A stretch of DNA of 5,634 bases from Acinetobacter sp. (GTDB taxonomy: Bacteria; Pseudomonadota; Gammaproteobacteria; Pseudomonadales; Moraxellaceae), in NCBI GenBank assembly GCA_030152275.1, contig JASLHF010000076.1, forward strand, positions 1 to 5,634. Reading direction: 5' to 3'. Below the pieces are notes generated by a model that ran no database searches, was not told the origin of the DNA, and was given only the letters and a program-made list of their open reading frames with translations. This document shows, piece by piece, positions 5,542 through 5,634 of the stretch (position 1 is the first letter of the stretch; each line of letters starts with the position of its first letter). A program made the translations under genes and the position numbers.

Positions 5542-5634
5542 AGTATGGGTACTTAAGCATGACTCCTGTCTTGCTTCACAGTCCTGATGTTGAACATTTT
5601 ATTGTTGTTTTATGTTCCGGAACGTCCTGTTCCT

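Larger units (their letters stand above)
5350..5634. other. Non-coding end of the window
   Basis: Apart from the two terminators I see no gene here. Three leftward frames are open from the right edge to stops at 5610-5612, 5599-5601 and 5576-5578, so the last residues of a leftward gene could lie within the final 60 bases. The stretch is too short to choose among them or identify a product. A rightward ATG at 5587 is open to the edge but lacks a ribosome binding site. Confidence 0.5.

Overview
The window looks like chromosomal DNA from a gammaproteobacterium, most likely Acinetobacter or a close relative. This rests on moderate GC content, AT-rich intergenic DNA, compact intrinsic terminators and the character of the proteins. 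It is inference from general resemblance, not a database match. It holds five protein genes, one cut by the left edge. No tRNA, rRNA, insertion sequence, CRISPR array or phage gene is visible.

Left part (1-3096): a two-component signalling neighbourhood. The 3' part of a hybrid sensor histidine kinase gene (HisKA, HATPase and receiver domains) runs rightward and ends at a strong terminator. After a 408-base non-coding stretch comes a 255-residue protein of unknown function, also rightward. A NarL/LuxR-type response regulator runs leftward towards it, and the two share one bidirectional terminator. Kinase and regulator both resemble the CrbS/CrbR (MxtR/ErdR) type, which controls acetate and two-carbon metabolism in Vibrio and Pseudomonas. 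They may be cognate partners. The kinase's N-terminal sensor, which would be decisive, lies outside the window.

Middle (3097-3471): a very AT-rich divergent promoter region. It contains a perfect 7+7 inverted repeat at 3189-3207 and candidate promoters in both directions.

Right part (3472-5349): a two-gene operon for organosulfur use. An MsuE-type NAD(P)H-dependent FMN reductase is followed 36 bases later by the dimethylsulfone monooxygenase SfnG. The reductase would supply FMNH2, and SfnG would use it with O2 to convert dimethyl sulfone to methanesulfinate. An intrinsic terminator closes the operon. A second, bidirectional terminator follows, and no gene can be assigned in the last 285 bases.

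The left three genes favour CTG for leucine, whereas the sulfur operon favours TTG and TTA, so the two halves may have different histories. I see no clearly new biological system. The best leads are the unknown protein inside the signalling locus, the palindrome upstream of the regulator, and the 60-residue tail on the FMN reductase.
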